From positions 1 through 64,000 of the forward strand of contig NZ_JBHYDM010000015.1 of assembly GCF_051860665.1 (NCBI RefSeq): a stretch of DNA of 64,000 nt, written 5' to 3'. This DNA is from Falsiroseomonas sp051860665 (GTDB lineage: Bacteria; Pseudomonadota; Alphaproteobacteria; Acetobacterales; Acetobacteraceae). The notes under the pieces were generated by a model. It did not search any database. It worked only from the letters and a program-made list of their open reading frames with translations, and had not been told where the DNA came from. Both the position numbers and the translations under genes were made by a program. Position 1 is the stretch's first letter, and every line of letters starts with the position of its first letter. Positions 15,881 to 24,193 of the stretch are shown here, piece by piece.

Positions 15881-16996
15881 TCAGACGGTGCCATAGGCGC
15901 GGCCCTTCCAGCCGGCGGGCTTGCCCAGCAGGCCGCGCACCAGCGCCACCCATTGGATCGCCAGCGCCACCGCCACCGTCAGCGGATGCAGCGGGATGGT
16001 CCACCACGGCTCCCGCACCCGCAGCGTCACCGCGGCGCGCAGCGCGAGGCCGAGCGCCAGGGCCAGCAGCGCCGCGCTGCGCGGCAGGAAGAAGAAGGGC
16101 CAGAGATGCGCGCCGGCCAGCATCACGGTCCAGATCGGCAGGCCGACCGGCGTCGCCATGCCCTCGCGGGCGTTCTTGATGAAGCCGGCCCAGCTGTCCC
16201 GGAAATTCGTGTACATGCGGCAGGTGGCCAGGGCGTGGCCCTCGACGATCTCGGTGGCCAGCCCGTGCTCGCGCATCCGCCGCGCGAGGGCCAGGCCGTC
16301 ATGCAGCACGCCGCGCACCCCCTCATGCCCGCCGCTGGCGAAATAGCCCTCCCGCTCCACCAGCAGAAGCTGGCCGCAGGCCGCCGCCATGCCGGGCCGG
16401 CGCGTGAAGGCACGCCCGCCGCCCGGCAGGTAGCAGAAAAGCAGAAAGTTGATCATCGGCACGGTCAGCGCCTCGCCCAGCGAGCCGATCACCTGGCGCG
16501 GCACGCCGGTGACCATGGCCGTGCCGGTGCGCGCGGCGTGGCCGGCCATGCTGGCCGCGGCATCGGGCGCCAGGCGCACATCGGCATCGATGAACAGGAA
16601 ATGCGTGCCCCGCGCGGCGGCCGCCAAGCGGGCGCAGGCATGCACCTTGCCGGTCCAGCCGGGCGGCAGGGCCGGCGCCGATTCCAGCCGCACCCGCGCA
16701 TCGCGCGCCGCGTAATCCGCCACGATCCGCGCCGTGGCATCGGTGGAGCCGTCATCCATCACCACCACCTCCACCGCCACGCTGCGGGAGGCCAAGGCGG
16801 CATCGAGACAGGCGGCGATATTCGCGGCCTCGTTCCGCGCGGGGATCAGGATGGAGACCAGCGCGCCCCCACCTTGGACTCCCACGGGCGGGGTCCCGCG
16901 CGGTGGACGCACCAGGAACAGGTTCACCACGCCCATGCTGGCGGGGAACATGGCCAGCGCCAGGGCGATCCAGGCCCAGGTGAATTCCAGATCCAT
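15881..16996 (-). CDS. Family 2 glycosyltransferase, CrtQ/HpnB-like
   Basis: 371 residues. An N-terminal membrane segment (WAWIALALAMFPASMGVVNLFLV) is followed by a GT-A domain: VSILIPARNEAANI, VVMDDGSTD, LPPGWTGKVHACARLA, and FLFIDADVRLAPDA with the DxD metal site. Two or three C-terminal transmembrane segments follow. The GWTGK motif is typical of the CrtQ/HpnB branch. In staphyloxanthin synthesis CrtQ glucosylates the C30 carotenoid carboxylate at the membrane, and the neighbouring desaturases, acyltransferase and ALDH make the same role likely here. The start ATG at 16996 follows the acyltransferase stop by two bases. Confidence 0.85.
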   Translation of the reverse strand: MDLEFTWAWIALALAMFPASMGVVNLFLVRPPRGTPPVGVQGGGALVSILIPARNEAANIAACLDAALASRSVAVEVVVMDDGSTDATARIVADYAARDARVRLESAPALPPGWTGKVHACARLAAAARGTHFLFIDADVRLAPDAAASMAGHAARTGTAMVTGVPRQVIGSLGEALTVPMINFLLFCYLPGGGRAFTRRPGMAAACGQLLLVEREGYFASGGHEGVRGVLHDGLALARRMREHGLATEIVEGHALATCRMYTNFRDSWAGFIKNAREGMATPVGLPIWTVMLAGAHLWPFFFLPRSAALLALALGLALRAAVTLRVREPWWTIPLHPLTVAVALAIQWVALVRGLLGKPAGWKGRAYGTV

Positions 16997-16998
16997 GC

Positions 16999-17838
16999 CT
17001 AGCCTGCCCCCCCCGTGAAATCCCCTTTGGGATCATGTCTTGGATCGAATGATTGCCCCTTCGCCATGGAAAGCAAGCGTCGCCAGAGCTGATAGATGCC
17101 GCCCATGCCCTCCGGCCCCCGCAGCAGCGTCTCGAACCGTGCCGGATCGCGCGCGATGGCGTCCTGCGCCAGGCGGTCCATGGTGGCGGCAAGGGCATCC
17201 GACAGCACCGAGAGCCGATCCTCCCGCGGCAGGGCGGCCAGCGTCGCGGCGGCGATCGGCTCGCCGAAAGCGCACAGCATCTCGGCCTTGCGCTCGGTCC
17301 AGAAGGGGTAGTCGAGCGCCAGCGGCACGAAAAGCGCATCGGGCGCCATCTCCGCCAGGCGGGACATGCCGGGGGCGATCGGCACCGGGCGTTCGCGCAC
17401 ATCGCTGAAGCGGCCGGGCGCGTTCATCCAGAGCATGCGGTCGGGTGCCGCCAGCACCTCCCGCGCCGTGCGCAGGAAGGCGACCGCGCCCCGGGGCGTG
17501 CCGCCCTCCACCCCGAAGACGCCGATGCGCGTCATGAAGCGATAGCGGGCCAGCGCCGCCGCATCCATCGGGATGAACATCCGCCGCCCCGGGAAAAGCC
17601 GCTGCGACAGCAGCATGAAGGCGACGCCGTCCCACCAGCCCGGATGATTGGCGAAGACCACCAGCGGCCGCGCGCCGTAATGCTGCGGCAGCCCCCAGCT
17701 GGCCACCCGCGCCGCCCGCATATGGGTGCGGAAGAAGCGGGTGAACATATAGTGGAAGAAGGCCATGCGGCGCGGATCGTAGAGCGTGATCGGGCTCTCG
17801 CCCGCCTCGCCCCGAGACCCTGGCGGCATGGCGCTCAT
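16999..17838 (-). CDS. PlsC-like acyltransferase, probable carotenoid glycoside acylation
   Basis: 279 residues of the lysophospholipid acyltransferase (PlsC) superfamily. The catalytic NHPGWWD (HxxxxD) block lies at about residues 60-66, followed by MFIPMD and GVFGVEGGTPRGAVAFL, where the glycine/arginine region replaces the usual FPEGTR phosphate-binding motif. It would transfer a fatty acyl group at the inner membrane. Position between a CrtI-type desaturase (7-base gap) and the CrtQ-like glycosyltransferase (2-base gap) suggests it esterifies the glycosylated carotenoid, the job CrtO does in staphylococci with an unrelated fold. Start 17838 (MSAMPPG) is the first ATG after the desaturase stop. 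Confidence 0.8.
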   Translation of the reverse strand: MSAMPPGSRGEAGESPITLYDPRRMAFFHYMFTRFFRTHMRAARVASWGLPQHYGARPLVVFANHPGWWDGVAFMLLSQRLFPGRRMFIPMDAAALARYRFMTRIGVFGVEGGTPRGAVAFLRTAREVLAAPDRMLWMNAPGRFSDVRERPVPIAPGMSRLAEMAPDALFVPLALDYPFWTERKAEMLCAFGEPIAAATLAALPREDRLSVLSDALAATMDRLAQDAIARDPARFETLLRGPEGMGGIYQLWRRLLSMAKGQSFDPRHDPKGDFTGGAG

Positions 17839-17845
17839 GGCACGG

Positions 17846-19432
17846 CTATTCCGCCGCGGCGGCCAGTTCCGCCTCCCGCCGCCCGGCCTCGCGCGCCACC
17901 TCGGACATGCCGCGGCCGCCGCGGTCGCGGTCCAGCGCATCCGCCGCGATCCAGCCGGACATCATCACCATCGGCATGCCCGGCCCCGGATGCGCCGCAC
18001 CGCCGCATAGATACAGGCCCTTCACCATCTTGGACCGGTTGCCCGGCTTGAAGGCGCCCGTGAAGCTGCCATGGCTGGCGAGGCCATAGATGGCGCCGTC
18101 CAGCACCTTGTAGCGCTCATGGATATCGACGGGCGTCAGCTTGCCCTCGACCACGATCCGCTCCTCGATATCCTCGAGCCCCGCGGTGCGCTTCAGCTTG
18201 TCCAGGATGGTCTGGCGGTATTTCGGGAAGATCTTCGACCAGTCGTGATGCGGGCGCAGATAGGGCGTGTGCACCAGCACATAGAGCGCCTCGCCACCCT
18301 CGGGCGCCGTGGTGTCGTCGCTGCAGGAGGTCGCCGCGAGATAGGCGGTGGGATCGGGGGCCGGCTCGCCCTTCTTGTAGATCGCATCGAACTCCTCCTC
18401 CGCATCGCGGGAGAAGACGAAGTCATGATGCGCCAGGTGGTCGTAGCGCTTGTTCAGGCCGAGATAGAGCACCACGCCCGAACAGGCCGGCTCGAAGTTC
18501 TTCTTGGCATACTTCCGGCCGGGCTCGCCGCCCACCAGCTCCTTGTAGGTGCGGATCGCATCCATGTTGGAGATCACCGCATCGCAGGCGATCGTCTCGC
18601 TGCCGACGCGCACGCCCTTGATGGCGCCGTTCTCGATATCGAAGCCCGTCACCTCGGCACTGGTGCGCAACTCCACCCCCAGCTCACCCGCGAGCTTCGC
18701 CAAACCCTCCGCCACCGCACGCGTGCCGCCCACCGGATACCAGACGCCCTCGCTGGCCTGCATGTCACCAATGGAACAAACCACCGCCGGCGCCAGATAG
18801 GGGGAGGAGCCGATATACTGGCAGTAATGGTCCAGCATCTGGGCCAGCCGCTCATCCGGCACATGGCCACGAATCACCTTGGCCGCCGTCTGCCCCATCT
18901 TCAGCGACAGCACATCCCGGATCGTGCCCGGATTCATGTTCGCCTTCATGTCGATGGTGTCCGTCACCCCCTCGACCGGCCGCCAGAAGAAGAATTTCTC
19001 CGACACCCCATGCAGGTGACGGCTCTCCTCCTGGAACCTGCGGTAGCCCTCACCAAGCCCCCGGCCCGGCGCGAACTTCTCGATCTCGGCCTGCATCGTG
19101 GCGACATCCGCCATCAGGTCGATCCGCGTGCCATCCTCGAAGAAACACCGCCACTGCGGATCCAGCCGGATCAGCGGCAACTCCTTCGCCTGATCCCGCC
19201 CCGCCTCCGCAAAAATCCGCCGCAGCACCCGCGGCACCGTCAGAATCGTCGGCCCCATGTCGAACCGGAACGCCCCCGACCCATCCGGCGCCTCCAGCGT
19301 CAAGACCGCCGCCTTCCCCCCCAACCAGGGATTCTTGTCCAGCAAGGTCACCCTGTGCCCCCGCGCCGCCGCCACACACGCCGCCGCCAGGCCACCCAGG
19401 CCACCCCCCACCACCACCACCCGGTCTGCCAT
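17846..19432 (-). CDS. CrtI/CrtN-family carotenoid desaturase or oxidase (copy 1)
   Basis: 528 residues of the phytoene-desaturase family. The FAD-binding VVVVGGGLGGLAAACVAAA is at residues 5-23 and LGGKAAVLTL follows. RFDMGPTILTVPRVLRRIF and the C-terminal GLYLCGGAAHPGPGMPMV are family signatures. In a C30 pathway one CrtI-type enzyme (CrtN) dehydrogenates the squalene-type backbone and a second (CrtP/CrtNb) oxidises the terminal methyl to an aldehyde. This copy heads the tight downstream run (acyltransferase, GT2, hpnCD, hpnE, ALDH), which fits either job; sequence alone does not decide. The start has no competing upstream ATG. It is separated from copy 2 by a hairpin array. Confidence 0.88.
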   Translation of the reverse strand: MADRVVVVGGGLGGLAAACVAAARGHRVTLLDKNPWLGGKAAVLTLEAPDGSGAFRFDMGPTILTVPRVLRRIFAEAGRDQAKELPLIRLDPQWRCFFEDGTRIDLMADVATMQAEIEKFAPGRGLGEGYRRFQEESRHLHGVSEKFFFWRPVEGVTDTIDMKANMNPGTIRDVLSLKMGQTAAKVIRGHVPDERLAQMLDHYCQYIGSSPYLAPAVVCSIGDMQASEGVWYPVGGTRAVAEGLAKLAGELGVELRTSAEVTGFDIENGAIKGVRVGSETIACDAVISNMDAIRTYKELVGGEPGRKYAKKNFEPACSGVVLYLGLNKRYDHLAHHDFVFSRDAEEEFDAIYKKGEPAPDPTAYLAATSCSDDTTAPEGGEALYVLVHTPYLRPHHDWSKIFPKYRQTILDKLKRTAGLEDIEERIVVEGKLTPVDIHERYKVLDGAIYGLASHGSFTGAFKPGNRSKMVKGLYLCGGAAHPGPGMPMVMMSGWIAADALDRDRGGRGMSEVAREAGRREAELAAAAE

Positions 19433-19485
19433 GCGTGCGTCCCTCCGTGTCGTCCGAAGTCTTAGCAGGTTCGCGCGGGTGATTT

Positions 19486-19694
19486 GCAGGGAGGGCGCTG
19501 CCCTCCCTGCACCCTCCCGCGAAGGGGCAGTGGCCCCTTCGAACCCAGGGATGAGGGGTGGAAGGGAGGAGGGGCACCGCGGAGCCGCCGGCCCGGCGGT
19601 CGCTCCATGCCCCTCCTCCCTTCCACCCCTTAACGGGATTCCAAAGGGACCCCTGTCCCTTTGGCGGGGGTGCAGGGGGGCAGCGCCCCCTGCA
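19486..19694. repeat. Array of five perfect hairpins between the two desaturase genes
   Basis: The 283-base gap holds, in order: GCAGGGAGGGC-GCT-GCCCTCCCTGC (19486-19510); GAAGGGGC-AGTG-GCCCCTTC (19521-19540); a 23-bp perfect stem pairing 19554-19576 with 19608-19630; CCAAAGGGAC-CCCT-GTCCCTTTGG (19641-19664); and TGCAGGGGG with CCCCCTGCA (19671-19694). None has a T-tract. The set could terminate or attenuate transcription from copy 2 into copy 1, protect the 3' end of the upstream message, or be a mosaic intergenic repeat. No reading frame is seen here. Confidence 0.7.
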
Positions 19695-19715
19695 AGACCA
19701 CCCGCGGAAACCAGG

Positions 19716-21314
19716 TTAAGGCTCGGCCGTCACCGGGGTTGCCGCACGGAAGCCGCTGTCGGCCGTGGGGCGGCTGGGGGCGCCGGACAGGCCGAGGTCG
19801 GCGGCGAGCAGGCCGGTGGTGATGCGGGCACCTTCGTAGATGACGGGCAGGCCGCTGCCGGGGTGTGTGCCGCCGCCGACGAGGTAGACGCCGTCCACTT
19901 CGCGGAAGCGGTTGCCGGGGCGGAAGAGCAGCATCTGCGGCAGTTCGTGGGAGAGGTTGAAGGTGGCGCCGTAGCCGACGCCGTAGTCGCTTTCCCAGTT
20001 CTGAGGGGCGACGATGCGTTCGTACTTGATGTGCGGCCGCAGGTCGCCGAGGCCGAGGACTTTCAGGCGGTCCAGGGCGATCTCGCGGAAGCGGGCGCTT
20101 TGCGTGGCCCAGTCGGGTTGCACGATGAGGTTCGGCACCGGGACCAGCACGTAGAGGGCGGAGTGGCCTTCGGGGGCGAGGGTCGGGTCCGTGGCGCCGG
20201 CGTGCTGGACGTAGAGGGAGGGGATTTCCGGGATTTCGCCGGATTCAATCTGGCCGATGTTCTGGCGGTACTGCTCGGAGAGGATGACGTTGTGGTGCGC
20301 GACGCCGGGCAGGGTCCGGTCGAGGCCGAGGTAGAGCATGAAGGTCGAGCAGGAATAGCGCGCCTTGCTGATCTTCTTGTCGGTCCAGCCTTTGCGGCGG
20401 AGGTGATCCGGGATCAGCTTCGGGATGCCGCCGGCGAAGTCGGCGTTCACCACCACGGCATCCGCGTCGTGGCGGGTGCTGCCGATCTCGACGCCCTTGG
20501 CGCGCTTGCCTTCGAAGGCGATGCGCTCGACCGGGGTGTTCAGACGGATTTCCGCGCCGAGGCGTTCGGCCACGCGCGCCATGGCGGTGGAGACGGTGCC
20601 GCAGCCACCGATCGGGTGGAAGACGCCGTGCTCATATTCCAGGAAGGACAGGATGGTGAAGAGCGCCGGGCATTTGAACGGCGACATGCCCAGGTATTTG
20701 GTCTGGAAGGAGAAGGCCAGGCGGACGCGCGGGTCCTTGAAGTGGCGTGCCAGGTCGCGGTCCACGGTGGACCAGGGCTTCATCAGCGGCAGGGCCTTGA
20801 TCATGTCCGGGCGGATCATGTCGGCGGCGGTGGTGAAGGCGCGTTCCAGGACGGGGCGGAAGGCTTCCAGCTTGGCGCGGTTTTCCGCCATGAAGGGGCG
20901 CAGGCCCTTGGCGTCGCCGGGCGAGATGCGGGCGATCTCGGCTTCCATGCGGTCGAGGTCGGCGCTGGCGTCGAGCTTGGTGACGTCGCCGCCCTGTTCG
21001 AAGAGCAGCCGGTACTGCGGCTCGAGACGCCGCATATCGACCTCCTTCTCCAGGTCCGCGCCGCAGCGGGAGAAGATCTCCTTCAGGATGCGGGGGTAGA
21101 GGAAGAAGGTCGGGCCCAGGTCGAAGCTGTAGCCCTCGGGCGAGGTCAGGGTGCGGGTTCGCCCGCCCACCACCTCATCCTTCTCATAGACCGTGACCCT
21201 GGCGCCGGAGGCGGCCAGCAGCATGGCGGCGGCGAGACCCCCCGGTCCGGCGCCGATGATGGCGACCTTGGGACGGGAGCGGTGAAGGGCGGGGGAGGAC
21301 AGGGGTGCGGTCAT
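19716..21314 (-). CDS. CrtI/CrtN-family carotenoid desaturase or oxidase (copy 2)
   Basis: 532 residues. FAD-binding VAIIGAGPGGLAAAMLLAAS is at about 17-36, then VYEKDEVVGGRTRTL and SFDLGPTFFLYPRILKEIF. The C-terminal motif is GVYLVGGGTHPGSGLPVIYE, the classic CrtI ending. It is a paralogue of the copy 283 bases downstream and most likely supplies the other of the two oxidative steps (backbone desaturation versus terminal oxidation) in the C30 pathway. The start at 21314 gives 16 residues before the FAD fold, usual for the family. A 57-base gap separates it from the acyl-CoA dehydrogenase stop, so it may have its own promoter. Confidence 0.88.
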   Translation of the reverse strand: MTAPLSSPALHRSRPKVAIIGAGPGGLAAAMLLAASGARVTVYEKDEVVGGRTRTLTSPEGYSFDLGPTFFLYPRILKEIFSRCGADLEKEVDMRRLEPQYRLLFEQGGDVTKLDASADLDRMEAEIARISPGDAKGLRPFMAENRAKLEAFRPVLERAFTTAADMIRPDMIKALPLMKPWSTVDRDLARHFKDPRVRLAFSFQTKYLGMSPFKCPALFTILSFLEYEHGVFHPIGGCGTVSTAMARVAERLGAEIRLNTPVERIAFEGKRAKGVEIGSTRHDADAVVVNADFAGGIPKLIPDHLRRKGWTDKKISKARYSCSTFMLYLGLDRTLPGVAHHNVILSEQYRQNIGQIESGEIPEIPSLYVQHAGATDPTLAPEGHSALYVLVPVPNLIVQPDWATQSARFREIALDRLKVLGLGDLRPHIKYERIVAPQNWESDYGVGYGATFNLSHELPQMLLFRPGNRFREVDGVYLVGGGTHPGSGLPVIYEGARITTGLLAADLGLSGAPSRPTADSGFRAATPVTAEP

Positions 21315-21371
21315 GTGAGTGGGCAGCAGATGCGGGCGGCGCCCAAGGCTGCAAGAGGTACGAACATGAGG

Positions 21372-22994
21372 TTAATGCACCATGGGGACGGAAACCGCCG
21401 CGCCCTGTTGGATTTCAAGGCAGCGCGCCTCCGCCCGGGGCAGCATCCGGGCCAGGTAGAAGGCGGCGAGCAGGGCGTGATCCGGGGCGGCCGCGGCGGC
21501 GCGGGCCAGCATCCAGCCGCCCAGCAGCCAGCCGCTGGCGTCCAGATAGGCGGCGGCGAGGGATTGCGCCGTGTCAGGGTCCCGCGCCTGCAGGGACAGC
21601 ATCTGGTCGGTCGCCTGGCCGAGCCGGGCGGTGGCCGGGGCCAGGCGTGGGTCGCTGGCCGCGACCTCCGCCAGCAGGCCGCGCATGGCGGCGCCCTCGT
21701 CCTTGGCCAGCTTGCGAACCAGCAGGTCGATGGCCTGGATGCCGTTGGTGCCCTCGTAGATCGGGGCGATGCGGGCGTCGCGAAGGATCTGCGCGGCGCC
21801 GCTGTCCTCGACGAAACCCATGCCGCCATGCACCTGGATGCCGAGGCTGGCGTTTTCGACACCGCGATCGGTGCACCAGGCTTTGACAATCGGGGTCAGC
21901 AAGGCGAGGCGGGTGGCGCCGGCCTCCTCCCCCAGCAGGTGGTGGCGGTCCAGCGCGGCGGCGGCCTCCAGCGCCAGCAGGCGACCGGCGAGGGTGGTGG
22001 CGCGCATCTCGGCCAGCATGCGGGCGACGTCCGGGTGCTGCGCGATCATGCGGCCGTTCTGGCTCCGCTGCGCCGCGTAGGCTTCCGCTAAAGCCAAGGC
22101 GCGGGCGCCCTGGCCGACGCCCTGCACGCCGACGGCGAGGCGGGCGGCGTTCATCATGGCGAACATGGCGTTCAGGCCACGGCCGGGCTCGCCCACCAGC
22201 TCGGCCTCGGCCCCATCGAAGAGCATGATGCAGGTGGGCGAGGCATGGATGCCCAGCTTGTGCTCGATGCCGCCGCAGCGCAGCGCATTGCGCTGGCCAT
22301 TGGCGAGCACCTTGGGCGCGGCAAACAGCGAAATGCCGCGCGAGCCCTCGGGCGCGCCGGGCAGCCGGGCCAGCACCAGGTGCAGGATGTTTTCGGTGAG
22401 GTCGTGCTCGCCCCAGGTGATGTAGATCTTCTGGCCATGCAGGGCGTAGCGGCCCTCACCCACCGGCTCGGCGCGGCAGCGCAACGCGGAGAGGTCGGAG
22501 CCGGCCTGGGGCTCGGTCAGGCACATGGTGCCGGTCCATTCGCCGGAGACCAGTTTCGGCAGCCAGCGCTCCGCCTGGTCCGGCGTCGCATGGCCCACCA
22601 GCAGGTCGATGGCGCCGGCGGTCAGCACCGGGCCGAGGAAGAAGGCCATGTCGGCGGCGGAGGCGAGCTCCGTCACGGCGATCCACAGCGCATGCGGCAG
22701 GGCCTGGCCGCCATGCTCGGCCGGCGCCGCGATGCCCTGCCAGCCGCTCTCGATCCAGTCCCGCATCAGCTGGGTGTAGTGCGGCGGCACGGTGACGGTG
22801 CCGTTGGCGTAGCGGGCGCCGTGGCGGTCCGCCTGCTGCCAGCCCGGCGCCATTTTTTCGGATGTGAAGCGGGCGGCTTCCTCGACCAAAGCGGCGATAT
22901 CGGCGGCGTCCAGCCGGGCGCCGGCGGCTTCCGTCAGGCCCGGCAGGTCGATCACCCGGGTCAGGCCGAGCACCAGGTCGTCCGTCACGCTCAT
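21372..22994 (-). CDS. Acyl-CoA dehydrogenase
   Basis: 540 residues, a long-form acyl-CoA dehydrogenase with FAD. Signatures are MCLTEPQAGSDLSALR (flavin and substrate contact), KIYITWGEHD, HKLGIHASPTC, QVHGGMGFVEDSGAAQ, and RIAPIYEGTNGIQAIDL with the C-terminal catalytic glutamate region. The extra 60-90 residues at the C-terminus are typical of the AcdA/DmdC-like group that oxidises acyl- or thio-substituted CoA esters. The start ATG at 22994 overlaps the preceding oxidase stop by four bases; the frame remains open much further upstream, but that sequence is the antisense shadow of other genes. The specific substrate is unknown. Confidence 0.88.
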   Translation of the reverse strand: MSVTDDLVLGLTRVIDLPGLTEAAGARLDAADIAALVEEAARFTSEKMAPGWQQADRHGARYANGTVTVPPHYTQLMRDWIESGWQGIAAPAEHGGQALPHALWIAVTELASAADMAFFLGPVLTAGAIDLLVGHATPDQAERWLPKLVSGEWTGTMCLTEPQAGSDLSALRCRAEPVGEGRYALHGQKIYITWGEHDLTENILHLVLARLPGAPEGSRGISLFAAPKVLANGQRNALRCGGIEHKLGIHASPTCIMLFDGAEAELVGEPGRGLNAMFAMMNAARLAVGVQGVGQGARALALAEAYAAQRSQNGRMIAQHPDVARMLAEMRATTLAGRLLALEAAAALDRHHLLGEEAGATRLALLTPIVKAWCTDRGVENASLGIQVHGGMGFVEDSGAAQILRDARIAPIYEGTNGIQAIDLLVRKLAKDEGAAMRGLLAEVAASDPRLAPATARLGQATDQMLSLQARDPDTAQSLAAAYLDASGWLLGGWMLARAAAAAPDHALLAAFYLARMLPRAEARCLEIQQGAAVSVPMVH

Positions 22995-24142
22995 GCGAGG
23001 GAGCCTTGTTCGAGATCGGCCAGCAGGCCGGGCGGGGGTGGGGTGGCGCCGGCGGCCCAGCCGGGCAGGCCCTGCGCCAGCGTCGCATCGCCGGCGGCCC
23101 GCGCCAAAGCCAGGCCGAGCAGCGCGCCGAACTTGAAGCCATGGCCCGAGAATCCGGACATGACGAAGGCGCGTTCGCCCAGCCGCTCCACCACGAATCG
23201 CTCCCCCGGTTCCACGTCGTAATAGCAGGCGGCGGCGGAAAGCACCCGATAGCTCTCGAGGTCGCGGATCCGGTGCCGCGCCAGGTGCAGGATCGCCTCC
23301 GCCTCGGCGGGGCTGGCCTCGCGCGGCGCATCGGGGTCGGAGGCGGGGGCGAAGCGGTGGTCGCCGATCTTCAGCGGCGTGCCGGCCACCGGCGGCACGG
23401 CGTAGAAGCCGCCATCCTCGGCCAGGTCCAGCAGCATCGGCGCGGCCTGCCAACCGGCCTCGAAGGCGGGGGGCGGGGCGAGGCGGATGATGATCTGACG
23501 GGTCGGGCGCACCCGCGTGGCGAGGTCCGGCAGCAGCCGCGGCGCCCAGGGCCCGGCGGCCACCACCAGCAGGTCCGCCTGCAGCCGCGTGCCATCGGCC
23601 AGCGTCACCGCGCCATGGCCAGGGTCCACCGAAAGGGCCTGGCCGCGGCGGATATCGACGCCGCGCGCTGCGAGGCAGCGGGCCAGCAGCTCCACGATGC
23701 GCCGCGCCAGCAGCACGCCGCCCGTGGGCAGGTGGAAGGCGCTTGCGATGCCATCCGGCGAGAGCCAAGGATAGCGCGCGGCGACCTCGGCCGCCGCCAG
23801 CGCCTGCACCGCATGGCCATCGCCGCGCAGCGCCGCCTGGCTCTCGGCCAGCCAGCCGCCGGGGGCATTGGCCAGGGCCAGCACGCCGGTCGGCACATAG
23901 GGCCGCTCCCCGGCCTCGGCGAACAGAAGCTCCCAGGCGGCATAGGCGGGGTCGATCATCCGCATATAGCCCAGCGCCGCGCCATAGGCGTGGCGGATCA
24001 GCCGGTGGTCGTCCACGGAACTGCCGCGGGGATTGGGCACGGGGTCCTGGTCCACCACCCGCACCGCCCAGCCGGCGCGCGACAGCGCCCAGGCGGCCGA
24101 GAGGCCCATGACACCGGCACCGAGCACGAGAGCGCTTTGCAT
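22991..24142 (-). CDS. FAD-dependent amine oxidase, sarcosine oxidase / SolA type
   Basis: 383 residues of the DAO superfamily, monomeric sarcosine oxidase branch. The N-terminal ALVLGAGVMGLSAAWALSRAG binds FAD, and GSSVDDHRLIRHAYG matches the conserved segment after it. Near the C-terminus, ACYYDVEPGERFVVERLG carries a cysteine at the position that binds FAD covalently in sarcosine oxidase, followed by SGFSGHGFKFGALLG. It should oxidise an N-methyl or secondary amino acid to an imine with O2 as acceptor. It is translationally coupled to the acyl-CoA dehydrogenase (ATGA overlap). The substrate is not determined. Confidence 0.85.
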   Translation of the reverse strand: MQSALVLGAGVMGLSAAWALSRAGWAVRVVDQDPVPNPRGSSVDDHRLIRHAYGAALGYMRMIDPAYAAWELLFAEAGERPYVPTGVLALANAPGGWLAESQAALRGDGHAVQALAAAEVAARYPWLSPDGIASAFHLPTGGVLLARRIVELLARCLAARGVDIRRGQALSVDPGHGAVTLADGTRLQADLLVVAAGPWAPRLLPDLATRVRPTRQIIIRLAPPPAFEAGWQAAPMLLDLAEDGGFYAVPPVAGTPLKIGDHRFAPASDPDAPREASPAEAEAILHLARHRIRDLESYRVLSAAACYYDVEPGERFVVERLGERAFVMSGFSGHGFKFGALLGLALARAAGDATLAQGLPGWAAGATPPPPGLLADLEQGSLA

Positions 24143-24193
24143 GCGGGCAGTCTGGCCTGACGTGCGGCCGTTGTGAAAGGGGGGGGGCGGCCC

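Noticed and set aside
14264..17002. Very long open frame (over 900 codons) on the plus strand across the carotenoid genes
   Set aside because: It is an antisense shadow created by high GC at third codon positions; its product is Arg/Gln/His-rich low complexity, while the minus strand holds clear enzyme motifs.
19486..19694. CRISPR array
   Set aside because: The hairpins differ in sequence and there are no repeated units with regular spacers.
17846..21314. Part of a photosynthesis gene cluster
   Set aside because: No bch, puf or crtB/crtE genes are nearby, and the partners are HpnCDE, ALDH, GT2 and acyltransferase, which fit a C30 pathway.
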